A DNA stretch of 64,000 nucleotides from an unidentified eubacterium SCB49 (lineage in GTDB: Bacteria > Bacteroidota > Bacteroidia > Flavobacteriales > Flavobacteriaceae). Numbering within the stretch: the first letter of the stretch is position 1; every line of letters begins with the position of its first letter. Positions 8,591 to 17,781 of the stretch are shown here, piece after piece. Location: assembly GCA_000170815.1 (NCBI GenBank), contig ABCO01000001.1, positions 520,244 to 584,243 of the forward strand, read 5' to 3'. The translations under genes and the position numbers were made by a program. The notes under the pieces are model-generated. The model made no database searches. It was given only the letters and a program-made list of their open reading frames with translations, and was not told the DNA's origin.

Positions 8591-9892
8591 ATGAGTATTG
8601 TTGCCATTGTGGGGCGTCCTAATGTAGGGAAAAGCACATTTTTTAATCGTATGATCCAACGTCGTGAGGCGATTGTAGATGCAGTAAGTGGGGTTACTCG
8701 TGACCGCCATTACGGGAAGAGTGATTGGAACGGAAGAGAATTTTCTTTAATTGACACAGGAGGTTATGTTAAGGGAAGTGATGATGTTTTTGAAACAGAG
8801 ATTGATAAACAAGTAGAGCTTGCAATTGATGAGGCTGATGCCATTATCTTTATGGTAAGTGTAGAAGATGGTGTCACTGGAATGGATGAAGATGTTTTAA
8901 AACTACTTCGAAGAAGCCAAAAACCATTTTTTGTCGCTGTCAATAAAGTAGATGCTGCAAACCGTCAAAACGACGCTGTAGAATTCTATAATATGGGGAT
9001 CGAAAAGTTCTATACACTATCTAGTATTAACGGAAGTGGTACTGGTGATTTATTAGATGCTCTTGTAGATTCGCTACCAGAAGAGGAAGAGAAAGTAGAA
9101 GAAGAGTTACCACGCTTTGCAGTGGTAGGTCGTCCTAATGCAGGAAAGTCTTCATTTATTAATGCGCTTATAGGAGAAGATAGATATATCGTTACTGATA
9201 TAGCTGGAACAACTAGAGATAGTATTGATACACGTTATAACCGATTTGGTTTTGAGTTTAACCTTGTAGATACTGCAGGAATAAGACGTAAAGCTAAGGT
9301 GAAAGAAGACTTAGAGTTTTATTCTGTAATGCGTAGTGTGAGAGCTATTGAACACAGTGATGTGATCATCTTAGTTTTTGATGCGACTCGTGGATTTGAT
9401 GGACAGGTTCAAAATATTTTTTGGCTAGCACACCGTAATAATAAAGGGGTTGTGATTCTTGCTAACAAGTGGGATTTAGTTGAGAAGGACAATGAGTCTG
9501 TAAAAGAATATGAAAAGATGATAAGACAACAATGTGAGCCTTTTGTAGATGTGCCTATTGTATTTATGTCTGTGTTAAACAAGCAACGTATTTTTAAAGC
9601 TATTGAAACTGCTGTTGAGGTGTATCAAAACCGTAGTAAACGTATTAAAACTAGTGTGTTAAATGATACAATGCTACCTATTATAGAACGTTATCCACCG
9701 CCAGCTTATAAGGCTAAGTATATTAAAATTAAATACATCACTCAGTTGCCTACACCATATCCGGCATTTGCCTTTTTTGCAAATTTGCCACAATATGTAA
9801 AAGAAGCATATAAGCGTTTTCTTGAAAACAAATTGAGAGAAGAATTTGATTTTAAAGGAGTTCCTGTAACTATTTATATTAGGAAAAAGTAG
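8591..9892 (+). CDS. der: Ribosome-assembly GTPase Der (EngA)
   Basis: A 433-aa protein with two tandem GTPase domains and a KH-like C-terminal domain. G1 motifs are [10 protein letters not shown] (about residue 8) and [10 protein letters not shown] (about 182). The G3 motifs are DTGG and DTAG, and the G4 motifs NKVD and NKWD are both present. The start is ATG 8591 ([11 protein letters not shown]). A TTG at 8570 would add seven residues before the usual N-terminus. Der is essential for 50S subunit maturation. A TATTTTTG sequence at 8565-8572 could be its -7 element. Confidence 0.95.
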   Translation: MSIVAIVGRPNVGKSTFFNRMIQRREAIVDAVSGVTRDRHYGKSDWNGREFSLIDTGGYVKGSDDVFETEIDKQVELAIDEADAIIFMVSVEDGVTGMDEDVLKLLRRSQKPFFVAVNKVDAANRQNDAVEFYNMGIEKFYTLSSINGSGTGDLLDALVDSLPEEEEKVEEELPRFAVVGRPNAGKSSFINALIGEDRYIVTDIAGTTRDSIDTRYNRFGFEFNLVDTAGIRRKAKVKEDLEFYSVMRSVRAIEHSDVIILVFDATRGFDGQVQNIFWLAHRNNKGVVILANKWDLVEKDNESVKEYEKMIRQQCEPFVDVPIVFMSVLNKQRIFKAIETAVEVYQNRSKRIKTSVLNDTMLPIIERYPPPAYKAKYIKIKYITQLPTPYPAFAFFANLPQYVKEAYKRFLENKLREEFDFKGVPVTIYIRKK

Positions 9893-9965
9893 AAGTTAAA
9901 GTTCTGTAAACTTATTGGTAGTCTGCTATTTTTTGTTAAATTTTGTAGTATAAAATGAAAAGATT

Positions 9966-10445
9966 ATGAAAAAGAACAACAATATTGGTTTAGACAACAA
10001 AGACGTAACAATGTTAAGTGAGAAGCTAAATGAGCTGCTGGCTAACTATCAATTCTTTTATATGAACTCTCGTGGTTTTCACTGGAACATTAAAGGAGAT
10101 AAGTTTTTTGAGCTACACGTTAAGTTTGAAGAGCTTTATACAGATTCTCAATTAAAGATAGATGAAATTGCTGAGCGTATATTAACATTAGGTCAATCAC
10201 CATTGCACACCTTTGAAGATTATGCGAAAATTTCAAAAATAAAGGCAGAAAAAAATGTTACTGATGGAGTTCAGGCCATTAAAAAAATCCTTGAAGCTTA
10301 CGAGATACTTCTTCCATTAGAGCGAGAATTATTACAGCTTTCTGGAGATAGTAATGATGAGGGAACTAACTCATTAATGAGTGATTATATAGGAGAACAA
10401 GAAAAGTTAATCTGGATGTATTCTGCTTTTGTAGCAAATGATTAA
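9966..10445 (+). CDS. dps: Dps-family ferritin-like DNA-binding protein
   Basis: A 159-aa protein with the Dps four-helix core. The inter-subunit ferroxidase residues lie in the pattern RGFHWNIKGDKFFELH and, 15-20 residues later, TDSQLKIDEIAERILTLG, as in the Dps family. Such proteins form dodecamers that oxidise and store iron and protect DNA during oxidative stress. The N-terminal tail is short and only mildly basic (KKNNN). The gene lies 73 bp after der, with a strong bidirectional terminator right after it. Confidence 0.9.
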   Translation: MKKNNNIGLDNKDVTMLSEKLNELLANYQFFYMNSRGFHWNIKGDKFFELHVKFEELYTDSQLKIDEIAERILTLGQSPLHTFEDYAKISKIKAEKNVTDGVQAIKKILEAYEILLPLERELLQLSGDSNDEGTNSLMSDYIGEQEKLIWMYSAFVAND

Positions 10446-10461
10446 GATTTTTATATTTTTT

Positions 10462-10493
10462 AAAAACCGCATTATTTTTAATGCGGTTTTTTT
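10462..10493. terminator. Bidirectional intrinsic terminator after dps
   Basis: An inverted repeat AACCGCATT...AATGCGGTT with a short loop, bounded by A-runs on the left and a T-run on the right. It can end dps transcription from the left. It lies 128 bp beyond the stop of the convergent TPM gene, so it may also stop that operon. Confidence 0.8.
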
Positions 10494-10620
10494 ATGTAAA
10501 ATTTTTTCTATGTGAGTGTAAAAGTCTTAAAATAAGATATCTTAATGTTGTATGAGAGCTGCCAATTTATTTTGGTTGTTGCGGTAGTTTTACTGAAATG
10601 CTATAGAAAAACCTAATGGT

Positions 10621-11442
10621 TTACCAACCTCCAGAAGCTCCTCCGCCTCCAAAGCCTCCACCGCCAAAACCTCCACCGAAGCCTCCGCCGCCGCCAAAAC
10701 CACCGCCAAAGCTTCCGCCTCCGCTGCCGCCACCAAAACCGCCTGTGCGGCCCATGTTTGATAGGATGATTACATCTAGTAGACTAGAGCCAGTACCGAT
10801 TCTTTTGCCTCCATTACGGCCGTTATCGTCGTTTTTCTTGGCGCTAAGTGCGATAAAAAGAATGATAAAAATGATAAATACAATAAAGCCTACAGGGACA
10901 CCTCCGCTGTCTTTACTAAAGTCACGGTCTTCTTTAAATTCGCCGTTAAGCGCAGCAAAAATAGCATCACTTCCTTTATCTAGTCCAGCATAGAAGTTGC
11001 CGGTTTTAAATTCTGGAATCATCACGCGATTGATAATTTGCTCTGCATCTCTATCAGAGATACGGTACTCAATACCATAGCCCGTATTAATGTCTATTTT
11101 TCGGTCTTCTGTGGCGAGTAGAATAAAGATACCGTTGTCTTCATCAGCTTGACCAATACCCCATTTATGAGCCCAATTCGCACCAAGCATATCTAGCCCT
11201 TCACCATTGCTAGATGCTATAATGGCAACCACAATTTGCGTAGAGGTAGAATCTGCATACCGTAATAATTTTTGCTCTAAGGCTTGTTGTTGTCCAGCAC
11301 TAAGTAAGTTTTCATAGTCGTAAAGCGATGTCTGTTCGCTTTTAGACGGAATAGGAGGGATCTCAAATTGAGCAAAACTTGAACTCGTAAAGAAGAGCCC
11401 GAGAATCAGGATTAGAAATATATGTCTAGTGTGTGATATCAA
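10621..11442 (-). CDS. TPM domain protein with signal peptide, TM segment and Gly-rich tail
   Basis: A 273-aa protein. Residues 1-24 form a signal peptide ending in SSFAQ. A TPM (YgcG/Psb32-like) domain follows with YDYENLLSAGQQQALEQKL, IVVAIIAS, and a GYGIEYRISDRDAEQIINRVMIPEF segment. Next come one membrane helix (VGFIVFIIFIILFIAL, about residue 185) and a Gly/Phe/Ser-rich C-terminus (FGGGSGGGSFGGGF) ending in GASGGW. Proteins of this layout pair with LemA in many bacteria, with no agreed biochemical role. It is the last gene of the M23-MerR-LemA-TPM-TPM run, separated by 118 bp from the second TPM gene. Confidence 0.85.
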   Translation of the reverse strand: MISHTRHIFLILILGLFFTSSSFAQFEIPPIPSKSEQTSLYDYENLLSAGQQQALEQKLLRYADSTSTQIVVAIIASSNGEGLDMLGANWAHKWGIGQADEDNGIFILLATEDRKIDINTGYGIEYRISDRDAEQIINRVMIPEFKTGNFYAGLDKGSDAIFAALNGEFKEDRDFSKDSGGVPVGFIVFIIFIILFIALSAKKNDDNGRNGGKRIGTGSSLLDVIILSNMGRTGGFGGGSGGGSFGGGFGGGGGFGGGFGGGGFGGGGASGGW

Positions 11443-11560
11443 GTAATGTGTTTTTTGTTTGGTTTAAAGCTATGTCCGTTTGAGCATTGATAAGACTATA
11501 TAAGTATTAATATATAGATGTCTGCTGTCTCAGTCTGGCATTTGTTAGTAAAATATTTTA

Positions 11561-11998
11561 CTAACCTACAGATATGTCATCGGGTAGTTCATTAACATCA
11601 CCTTTTTTATAAGGAAAATGTTTCTTTAATTGTTCGCCAGCTTTTATAACGCCGTCCACTAGGCCTTGAGTCATATCGCCTTTTTTAAAGTGATCTATTA
11701 TGGTGTTTTTTGTGCTTTCCCAAAACATAGGGCCTACAATATCATTTATCCCCTTGTCTCCCATTATTACAAGTTCTCTGTCTTCTATGGCTACATAAAT
11801 TAAAACACCATTACTTTGTTTGGTGTTGTTCATGTGTAGGTAGTCAAAAACTTCTACTGCACGTTCAAAAACATCGATAGATGCGTGCGCTTCTAGGTGA
11901 ACACGAATTTCACCACTCGTGTTTAGTTCTGCTTGACGAATAGCCTCAACTACTTTGGCTTCTTCTTCGGGGCTTAAAAAATCTTCTACTTTACTCAT
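11561..11998 (-). CDS. TPM domain protein (short, cytoplasmic)
   Basis: A 145-aa protein when started at the ATG at 11998 (MSKVEDFLSPEEEAKVVEAI). A longer frame to 12052 would add 18 residues overlapping the LemA-proximal spacer and is unlikely. It is a single TPM domain with AELNTSGEIRVHLEA, VLIYVAIEDRELVIMGDKGIND and a C-terminal HFKKGDMTQGLVDGVIKAGE. No signal peptide or membrane segment is visible, unlike the neighbouring TPM protein. It is 75 bp downstream of lemA on the same strand and probably cotranscribed. Confidence 0.85.
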   Translation of the reverse strand: MSKVEDFLSPEEEAKVVEAIRQAELNTSGEIRVHLEAHASIDVFERAVEVFDYLHMNNTKQSNGVLIYVAIEDRELVIMGDKGINDIVGPMFWESTKNTIIDHFKKGDMTQGLVDGVIKAGEQLKKHFPYKKGDVNELPDDISVG

Positions 11999-12073
11999 GC
12001 TGCAAATAAAAAAATAGAGATTGTGAATATTAGGCTGAGCTAATAGGCACAATCTCTAAAGTGTTAAATTAGG

Positions 12074-12694
12074 TTAGTTTCCAAAATCGAAATCTACTTC
12101 TGGAGCGTTTTGTGATCCTTCGTCTGCCTCAAAGTATCCCATTTCTTCAAACTTACCAATAAAGGTGTTGATTAGGTTGTTTGGGAACGTTTTAAGGTGT
12201 TTGTTAAAAGGATTCACAGATTCGTTAAAACGGTTACGCTCTACGTTAATTCTGTTTTCTGTTCGTTCAAGCTCATTAATAAGTTCTTTAAAGTTTTCAT
12301 TTGCTTTTAAGTCTGGGTATTGTTCAAAAACCGCTAATAACCTAGATAAAGCAGAAGTCATACCTTGTTGTACTTCTTGAAATTGTTGAAGTTGCGCTGG
12401 GGTTATGTTTGAAGGGTCGATAGTGATAGAAGTTGCTTTGCTTCTTGCTTCAATAACTTTTGTAAGTGTTGCTTGTTCAAACTCTGCATACCCTTTTGCA
12501 GTGTTTACTATATTTGGGATGAGGTCTGCTCTACGCTGGTAAGAGCTTTCTACATTTGCCCATTGTGCGGTAGCGTCTTCTTGTAGGTTAATTGCTGTAT
12601 TGTAAAAACCAGGTCCTACCATAAAGCCGATAATAACAATGGCTAAAATTCCTACGATTGCTGCAATACCACAGCCTAATGCTCCTTTTTTCAT
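12074..12694 (-). CDS. LemA family protein
   Basis: A 206-aa protein with one N-terminal membrane helix (IVGILAIVIIGFMVG) and the coiled, alpha-helical LemA domain. Diagnostic segments are QWANVESSYQRRADLIPNIV, SRLLAVFEQYPDLKANENF and ENRINVERNRFNESV. LemA proteins are usually membrane-anchored with a short outside N-terminus. The biochemical function is not settled. It lies between a MerR gene (12 bp upstream) and two TPM genes, a recurring association in Bacteroidota. Confidence 0.95.
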   Translation of the reverse strand: MKKGALGCGIAAIVGILAIVIIGFMVGPGFYNTAINLQEDATAQWANVESSYQRRADLIPNIVNTAKGYAEFEQATLTKVIEARSKATSITIDPSNITPAQLQQFQEVQQGMTSALSRLLAVFEQYPDLKANENFKELINELERTENRINVERNRFNESVNPFNKHLKTFPNNLINTFIGKFEEMGYFEADEGSQNAPEVDFDFGN

Positions 12695-12706
12695 GAAGGT
12701 GTTGTT

Positions 12707-13036
12707 TTATAATTGATTTTTAATTTTTAAAAGCTCGGCTTTTACTGACTCTAATTTACGAATAATATCAAAGTTGGCGAGTGTTTTCTGTTTGTTTTCT
12801 TTAAGATGCGTTTTTGCTCCATCAAGGGTGAATCCACGCTCTTTAACTAGATGATATATAAGTTCTAGATTTTTTATATCTGCAGGAGTAAACTTGCGGT
12901 TGCCTTTTGCGTTTTTTTTAGGTTGTAAAACGTCAAATTCCTTTTCCCAAAAACGGATTAATGATGTGTTTACGTCAAAAGCTTCGGCGACTTCGCCAAT
13001 AGCATAATATCTTTTTTCTGGAAGGTCTACGTGCAT
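12707..13036 (-). CDS. MerR-family transcriptional regulator
   Basis: A 109-aa single-domain protein. The N-terminal winged helix has KRYYAIGEVAEAFDVNTSLIRFWEKEF and LELIYHLVKERGFTLDGAKTHLKEN, the MerR HTH and wing. A short C-terminal helix follows and there is no effector-binding domain. It therefore resembles the short MerR proteins common in Flavobacteria. Only 12 bp separate it from lemA and 38 bp from the M23 peptidase gene, which suggests one transcript. It may regulate this operon, but no operator was seen. Confidence 0.9.
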   Translation of the reverse strand: MHVDLPEKRYYAIGEVAEAFDVNTSLIRFWEKEFDVLQPKKNAKGNRKFTPADIKNLELIYHLVKERGFTLDGAKTHLKENKQKTLANFDIIRKLESVKAELLKIKNQL

Positions 13037-13074
13037 GGAAAATTAAATAGTTATAAAATTTGATTTAAAATACA

Positions 13075-14052
13075 CTAATCTAATGATTGGTTTTCTTGTT
13101 TTGAAGCTTCTAATAAAACAGCAAATTCTTCTGGGCTTAAGTTTCCGTAGTAAAAATTAATAGGGTTGATACGCACGCCATCTTTAAAAACTTCATAATG
13201 AAGGTGAGGGGCTTCACTACGCCCTGTGCTACCTACAAAACCTATAAGATCTCCACGCTGTACTTTTTGTCCTTTACGTACATTGTATTTGTACAAGTGA
13301 GCATATAAACTTTGATACCCAAAACCGTGATCAATACGTATGTGGTTTCCGTAGCCAGATGCACCGTTGTCAGCACGGGTTACTTTACCATCACCACTAG
13401 CATAAACGGGTGTCCCTCGCGGGGCTGTAAAATCCATACCCCAGTGCATTTTTCGTGCTTTTGTAAAAGGGTCACTCCTATAACCAAACCCAGAAGCCAT
13501 ACGTGTTAAGTCTTCATTCTTTACAGGCTGTATTGCAGGTATCGCTTGTAGTAGTGCTTCTTTTTCTTCAGCTAATTCTGCGATTTCGTCTAAAGATTTA
13601 GATTGGACTACGATTTGTTTTGTGAGTACATCGAGTTTTTTGTGTGTATCTATTATCATAGAAGAGTTATCATACCCTTCTAGGTTTTTATAACGATTTA
13701 CCCCTCCAAAACCTGCTTTGCGTTGTTCTTCAGGAATCGGGTTTGCTTCAAAATAAATACGATAAAGATTATTGTCTCTTTCGGCAACTTCATCCAGAAT
13801 TAAGGTGGCTTCATCAAGCTTTTTGTTGATTAGCTCATACTGCAATTTTAAGTTGCTATACTCACGAGAAAGTCTTTTTTCTTTGGGTGTTTCTATACTA
13901 GGTATATTAATAATAACTACCCAGATAATTCCAGCAAAAAATAATGCAGCCAATAAAAACAAAGAAATAAATCCTATTTGTCTTCCTTTTTTACGCTCTA
14001 TTTTTCTATAAGAGAGCGTCTCACTATCATAGTAATATTTAACCTTCGACAT
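13075..14052 (-). CDS. M23-family metallopeptidase (murein endopeptidase or divisome factor)
   Basis: A 325-aa protein. Residues 25-48 form a single membrane anchor, residues ~65-105 and ~135-175 are helical/coiled, and the C-terminal ~130 residues are a LytM/M23 domain. Zinc-ligand motifs are present: MHWGMDF (H of HxxxD) and LHYEVF (HxH-type, SEAPHLHYEV). The catalytic site therefore looks intact. Enzymes of this layout cut peptidoglycan cross-links. It is the first gene of the MerR-LemA-TPM run, with a well-matched promoter upstream. Confidence 0.9.
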   Translation of the reverse strand: MSKVKYYYDSETLSYRKIERKKGRQIGFISLFLLAALFFAGIIWVVIINIPSIETPKEKRLSREYSNLKLQYELINKKLDEATLILDEVAERDNNLYRIYFEANPIPEEQRKAGFGGVNRYKNLEGYDNSSMIIDTHKKLDVLTKQIVVQSKSLDEIAELAEEKEALLQAIPAIQPVKNEDLTRMASGFGYRSDPFTKARKMHWGMDFTAPRGTPVYASGDGKVTRADNGASGYGNHIRIDHGFGYQSLYAHLYKYNVRKGQKVQRGDLIGFVGSTGRSEAPHLHYEVFKDGVRINPINFYYGNLSPEEFAVLLEASKQENQSLD

Positions 14053-14111
14053 CTGTTATAAAAAACTTATTTTTGCTTGAATAATAAAGTGTTGTGTTTT
14101 ACAACGCTGTA

Positions 14112-14141
14112 CAAATATAGAAATTGTTTTGCTAGTAACAA
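14112..14141 (-). promoter_or_regulatory. Promoter of the M23-MerR-LemA-TPM operon
   Basis: The minus strand reads TTG (14141-14139), 19 bp, then TATATTTG (14119-14112). This fits the Bacteroidota consensus TTG-N17-20-TAnnTTTG and lies 60 bp upstream of the M23 start. Confidence 0.6.
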
Positions 14142-14173
14142 TTACTGGCATATTTCAGAAGAAAATAACACCC

Positions 14174-16792
14174 ATGAAAGCAAACGAAATACGCGCTGCA
14201 TTTTTAGAATTTTTTGAATCAAAAAAGCATTCCATTGTGCCTTCTGCACCTATGGTATTAAAAGACGATCCTACATTAATGTTTGTAAACAGTGGGATGG
14301 CACCATTTAAAGAGTTTTTCCTCGGAAATGCCCAGCCCAAAAACACCCGTTTAACAGATTCACAAAAATGCTTGCGTGTTTCTGGTAAGCATAACGATCT
14401 TGAAGAGGTAGGTTATGATACGTACCATCATACTTTATTTGAAATGTTAGGGAACTGGAGTTTTGGTGATTATTTTAAAGAAGAAGCCATTGCGTGGGCT
14501 TGGGAGCTTTTAACCGAAGTTTTAAAAATAGATAAAGACATGCTTTATGTGACTGTTTTTGAGGGGAGTGATGATGCAGATAACCTTAAAATGGATACAG
14601 AAGCGTATGATATTTGGAAAAAATACATTGCAGAAGATCGTATCTTAAAAGGAAATAAAAAAGATAATTTTTGGGAAATGGGCGATCAAGGCCCTTGTGG
14701 TCCTTGTAGCGAAATACACGTTGATATCCGTTCTGCAGAAGAAAAAGCTGCGGTAGATGGTAAAAGCTTGGTAAACATGGATCACCCACAAGTGGTAGAA
14801 ATCTGGAACCTGGTTTTTATGCAGTACAATCGTAAAGCAAATGGAACTTTAGAGATTTTACCAAATAAACACATAGACACAGGAATGGGCTTTGAACGTC
14901 TGTGTATGGTGCTACAAGATGTAAAATCTAATTATGATACAGATGTTTTTACTCCTATTATTAGAGAGATAGAAACCATCACAGATACAGAGTACGGAAA
15001 AGATGAAAAAATAGATATTGCTATTAGAGTGATTAGTGACCACGTGCGTGCTGTTGCCTTTTCTATAGCAGATGGACAGTTGCCAAGTAATAATGGCGCT
15101 GGCTATGTTATACGTCGTATTTTAAGACGTGCCGTGCGTTATGGTTTTACATTTCTTGATAAAAAAGAGCCGTTTATTTATCGTTTGGTTACTGTTTTAG
15201 TTTCAAAAATGGGAGAAGCTTTTCCTGAAATTAAAAGTCAGAAGCAATTAATAGAAAACGTGATTAAAGAAGAAGAATCTTCGTTTTTACGCACCTTAGA
15301 TCAAGGATTAGTATTGCTTGATAGAATGATAGAAGGGCAAAAAGGGTCTACTGAAATATCTGGAGCAAAAGTTTTTGAATTAAAAGATACGTATGGTTTT
15401 CCTGAAGATTTAACAGATTTAATTCTTCGTGAAAAAGGATATACTTATAGCAAAGAAGAATTTGAGCAAAAACTGGCAGAACAAAAAGCAAGAGGAAAAG
15501 AAGCTAGCGAATCTAAAAATGATGATTGGACTATTTTATTAGACGATGCAGAAGAAGAGTTTGTTGGTTATGATAGACTTTCGGCAAATGTTAAGTTAAC
15601 GCGATACCGTAAAGTAACTTCTAAAAAAGATGGTGAAATGTACCAGCTTGTATTTAATTTAACACCATTTTATCCAGAAGGAGGTGGGCAAGTAGGAGAT
15701 AAAGGGTATGTGCAGGCTCCAGGTGGTGATGTATTGTATATTTTAGATACCAAAAAGGAGAATAATGTAATCATCCATTTCACAAAAAACTTACCAAATA
15801 ATCTCACCGAAACTTTTAAGGCGCAAGTAGATGAAAATCATCGTTTTAGAATAGAGTGTAATCACTCTGCTACTCACTTGTTACACCAAGGTTTACGAGA
15901 AATTTTAGGGACTCACGTAGAACAAAAAGGAAGTTCGGTGCATAGTAAGTACCTGCGTTTTGACTTTTCTCACTTCTCTAAAGTGACAGCAGAAGAGTTA
16001 CAAGAAGTAGAAGACTTTGTAAATGCTAGAATTGCTGGTAGATTAGATTTTGAAGAAAAAAGAGCTGTACCTATGGAAGAAGCAATTGCAGAAGGGGCAA
16101 TGGCATTATTTGGAGAAAAATATGGAGATGCAGTGCGTACAGTCCGTTTTGGGCAATCTATAGAATTATGTGGTGGTACACATGTAAAGAACACCGCAGA
16201 TATTTGGCATTTTAAAATTAAGAGCGAAAGCGCAGTAGCTTCGGGAGTGAGACGTATTGAGGCGATCACAAATCACGCATTAAAAAATCATTTTTCTGAT
16301 AATGACAAGGCTTTTTCTGAAGTAAAATCATTGCTGAATAACACAAAGAAACCTGTAGAGGCAATTGAAAAAATTCAAGCTGAAAACAGTGAGCTTAAAA
16401 AGCAAATAGAGCAATTGTTAAAAGATAAGGCTAAGAATATTAAAGGGGATCTTAAAAACCAAATAGTAGAAATAAACGGTGCTAATTTTCTTGCAAAAGA
16501 ATTAGATCTTGATGCTGGTGGATTAAAAGATTTAGCGTTTGAACTGGGCGGTGAAATAGAAAACTTGTTTATACTCTTTGGAAGCAAAGCAGGAGGAAAA
16601 GCACTTTTAACTTGCTACATTGATAAAGATTTAGCGAAAGAAAAAGACCTTAATGCCGGAACTATCGTAAGAGAACTTGGAAAGCACATTCAAGGTGGCG
16701 GTGGTGGCCAACCATTTTTTGCTACAGCAGGAGGTAAAAATCCTGAGGGTATTGAAAAAGCATTGGAAGCTGTAAAAGCATATATAGCATAA
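14174..16792 (+). CDS. alaS: Alanyl-tRNA synthetase
   Basis: An 872-aa protein starting at ATG 14174 ([19 protein letters not shown]). Fifteen extra in-frame codons upstream are atypical. Class II motifs include [20 protein letters not shown] and [14 protein letters not shown]. The editing domain has HSATHLLHQ (HxxxH) and [11 protein letters not shown], giving the zinc-binding His/Cys set. The C-terminal oligomerisation domain ends in [14 protein letters not shown]. Full length for the family. It is transcribed divergently from the M23 gene. A TATTTTTG at 14068-14075 might serve as its -7 element. Confidence 0.97.
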   Translation: MKANEIRAAFLEFFESKKHSIVPSAPMVLKDDPTLMFVNSGMAPFKEFFLGNAQPKNTRLTDSQKCLRVSGKHNDLEEVGYDTYHHTLFEMLGNWSFGDYFKEEAIAWAWELLTEVLKIDKDMLYVTVFEGSDDADNLKMDTEAYDIWKKYIAEDRILKGNKKDNFWEMGDQGPCGPCSEIHVDIRSAEEKAAVDGKSLVNMDHPQVVEIWNLVFMQYNRKANGTLEILPNKHIDTGMGFERLCMVLQDVKSNYDTDVFTPIIREIETITDTEYGKDEKIDIAIRVISDHVRAVAFSIADGQLPSNNGAGYVIRRILRRAVRYGFTFLDKKEPFIYRLVTVLVSKMGEAFPEIKSQKQLIENVIKEEESSFLRTLDQGLVLLDRMIEGQKGSTEISGAKVFELKDTYGFPEDLTDLILREKGYTYSKEEFEQKLAEQKARGKEASESKNDDWTILLDDAEEEFVGYDRLSANVKLTRYRKVTSKKDGEMYQLVFNLTPFYPEGGGQVGDKGYVQAPGGDVLYILDTKKENNVIIHFTKNLPNNLTETFKAQVDENHRFRIECNHSATHLLHQGLREILGTHVEQKGSSVHSKYLRFDFSHFSKVTAEELQEVEDFVNARIAGRLDFEEKRAVPMEEAIAEGAMALFGEKYGDAVRTVRFGQSIELCGGTHVKNTADIWHFKIKSESAVASGVRRIEAITNHALKNHFSDNDKAFSEVKSLLNNTKKPVEAIEKIQAENSELKKQIEQLLKDKAKNIKGDLKNQIVEINGANFLAKELDLDAGGLKDLAFELGGEIENLFILFGSKAGGKALLTCYIDKDLAKEKDLNAGTIVRELGKHIQGGGGGQPFFATAGGKNPEGIEKALEAVKAYIA

Positions 16793-16839
16793 TGCTAATT
16801 AATGTGCCTCTGTGGTGCGTTTAAAATATTAAAATCTAG

Positions 16840-17781
16840 ATGAGATTTCAAACACAAATAACTTTCCAACAGCAAGAACCACAAATAGATTACAAGTCTA
16901 AGGTGCTTTTGTTGGGGAGTTGTTTCTCTCAAAATATGGCAGAGAAGTTGTCGTATTATCAGTTTGATGTTTTGTCTAATCCGTTTGGAATTGTGTTTAA
17001 TCCGGTTTCAATAGTACGGTTGGCAGCGCGTGCTTTAAACGATGAACATTTCAGAGAAAAAGATATTTTTTTTTACAACGAACGCTGGCAATGTTACGAG
17101 GTACATAGCGAATTATCTCAACTAGATAAAGAAGCATATCTCAATATTTTAAACGATAGTTTAGCGCGATTAAAGGCCTATTTACTTTCTGCAACACATA
17201 TTGTAATTACCTTAGGGACTTCTTGGGTTTATGAGTTAGAAGCACAAAAAAAAGTAGTGGCAAACTGCCATAAAGTACCCCAAAAGGAGTTTTGTAAAAG
17301 ACTGTTGACAGTTTCAGAAATTGAACAAACACTAGAGTCGTTACAAGCATTGTTAGCGAAACACAACCCAGATGTAACTGTAATTTATACGGTTTCACCT
17401 GTACGTCATATTAAAGATGGTATTGTAGAAAACGCGCGAAGCAAAGCGCAACTGTTAACCGCAATACATCAAGTTGCTCATCAAAAATCTTTTTATTTCC
17501 CATCGTACGAAATCTTACTTGACGAGTTAAGAGATTATAGGTTTTATGAAGCAGATATGATACATCCATCTCAAGTGGCAATAGACTACATTTGGGAGCA
17601 GTTTAATGCCGTGTGGATTGCTTCGGAAACGTTAGCCCTTCAAAAAAAGATAGCTGCTATAAAACAAGGAATGGCCCATAGACCTTTTAATGAACATAGC
17701 GAGGCGCATCAAAAGTTTTTGAAAAAGTTACAACTTAAAATTTCCGAAGTGCAAAAAGAACTACCTACTTGTAGTTTTTAG
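16840..17781 (+). CDS. GSCFA domain protein
   Basis: A 313-aa protein with the family-naming motif LLLGSCFSQNMAEKL at about residue 25. Further family blocks are NPFGIVFNPVSI, ITLGTSWVYE, YTVSPVRHIKDG and EADMIHPSQVAIDYIWEQF. The GSCFA family is SGNH-hydrolase-like: the Ser in GSCFS and the Asp/His in ADMIHPS match the catalytic positions. The substrate is unknown. It lies 47 bp after alaS on the same strand and overlaps the convergent amidase gene by 17 bp. Confidence 0.9.
   Translation: MRFQTQITFQQQEPQIDYKSKVLLLGSCFSQNMAEKLSYYQFDVLSNPFGIVFNPVSIVRLAARALNDEHFREKDIFFYNERWQCYEVHSELSQLDKEAYLNILNDSLARLKAYLLSATHIVITLGTSWVYELEAQKKVVANCHKVPQKEFCKRLLTVSEIEQTLESLQALLAKHNPDVTVIYTVSPVRHIKDGIVENARSKAQLLTAIHQVAHQKSFYFPSYEILLDELRDYRFYEADMIHPSQVAIDYIWEQFNAVWIASETLALQKKIAAIKQGMAHRPFNEHSEAHQKFLKKLQLKISEVQKELPTCSF

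Noticed and set aside
10616..10993. Proline-rich plus-strand open frame
   Set aside because: It is the complement of the Gly-rich tail of the TPM protein gene; no independent support.
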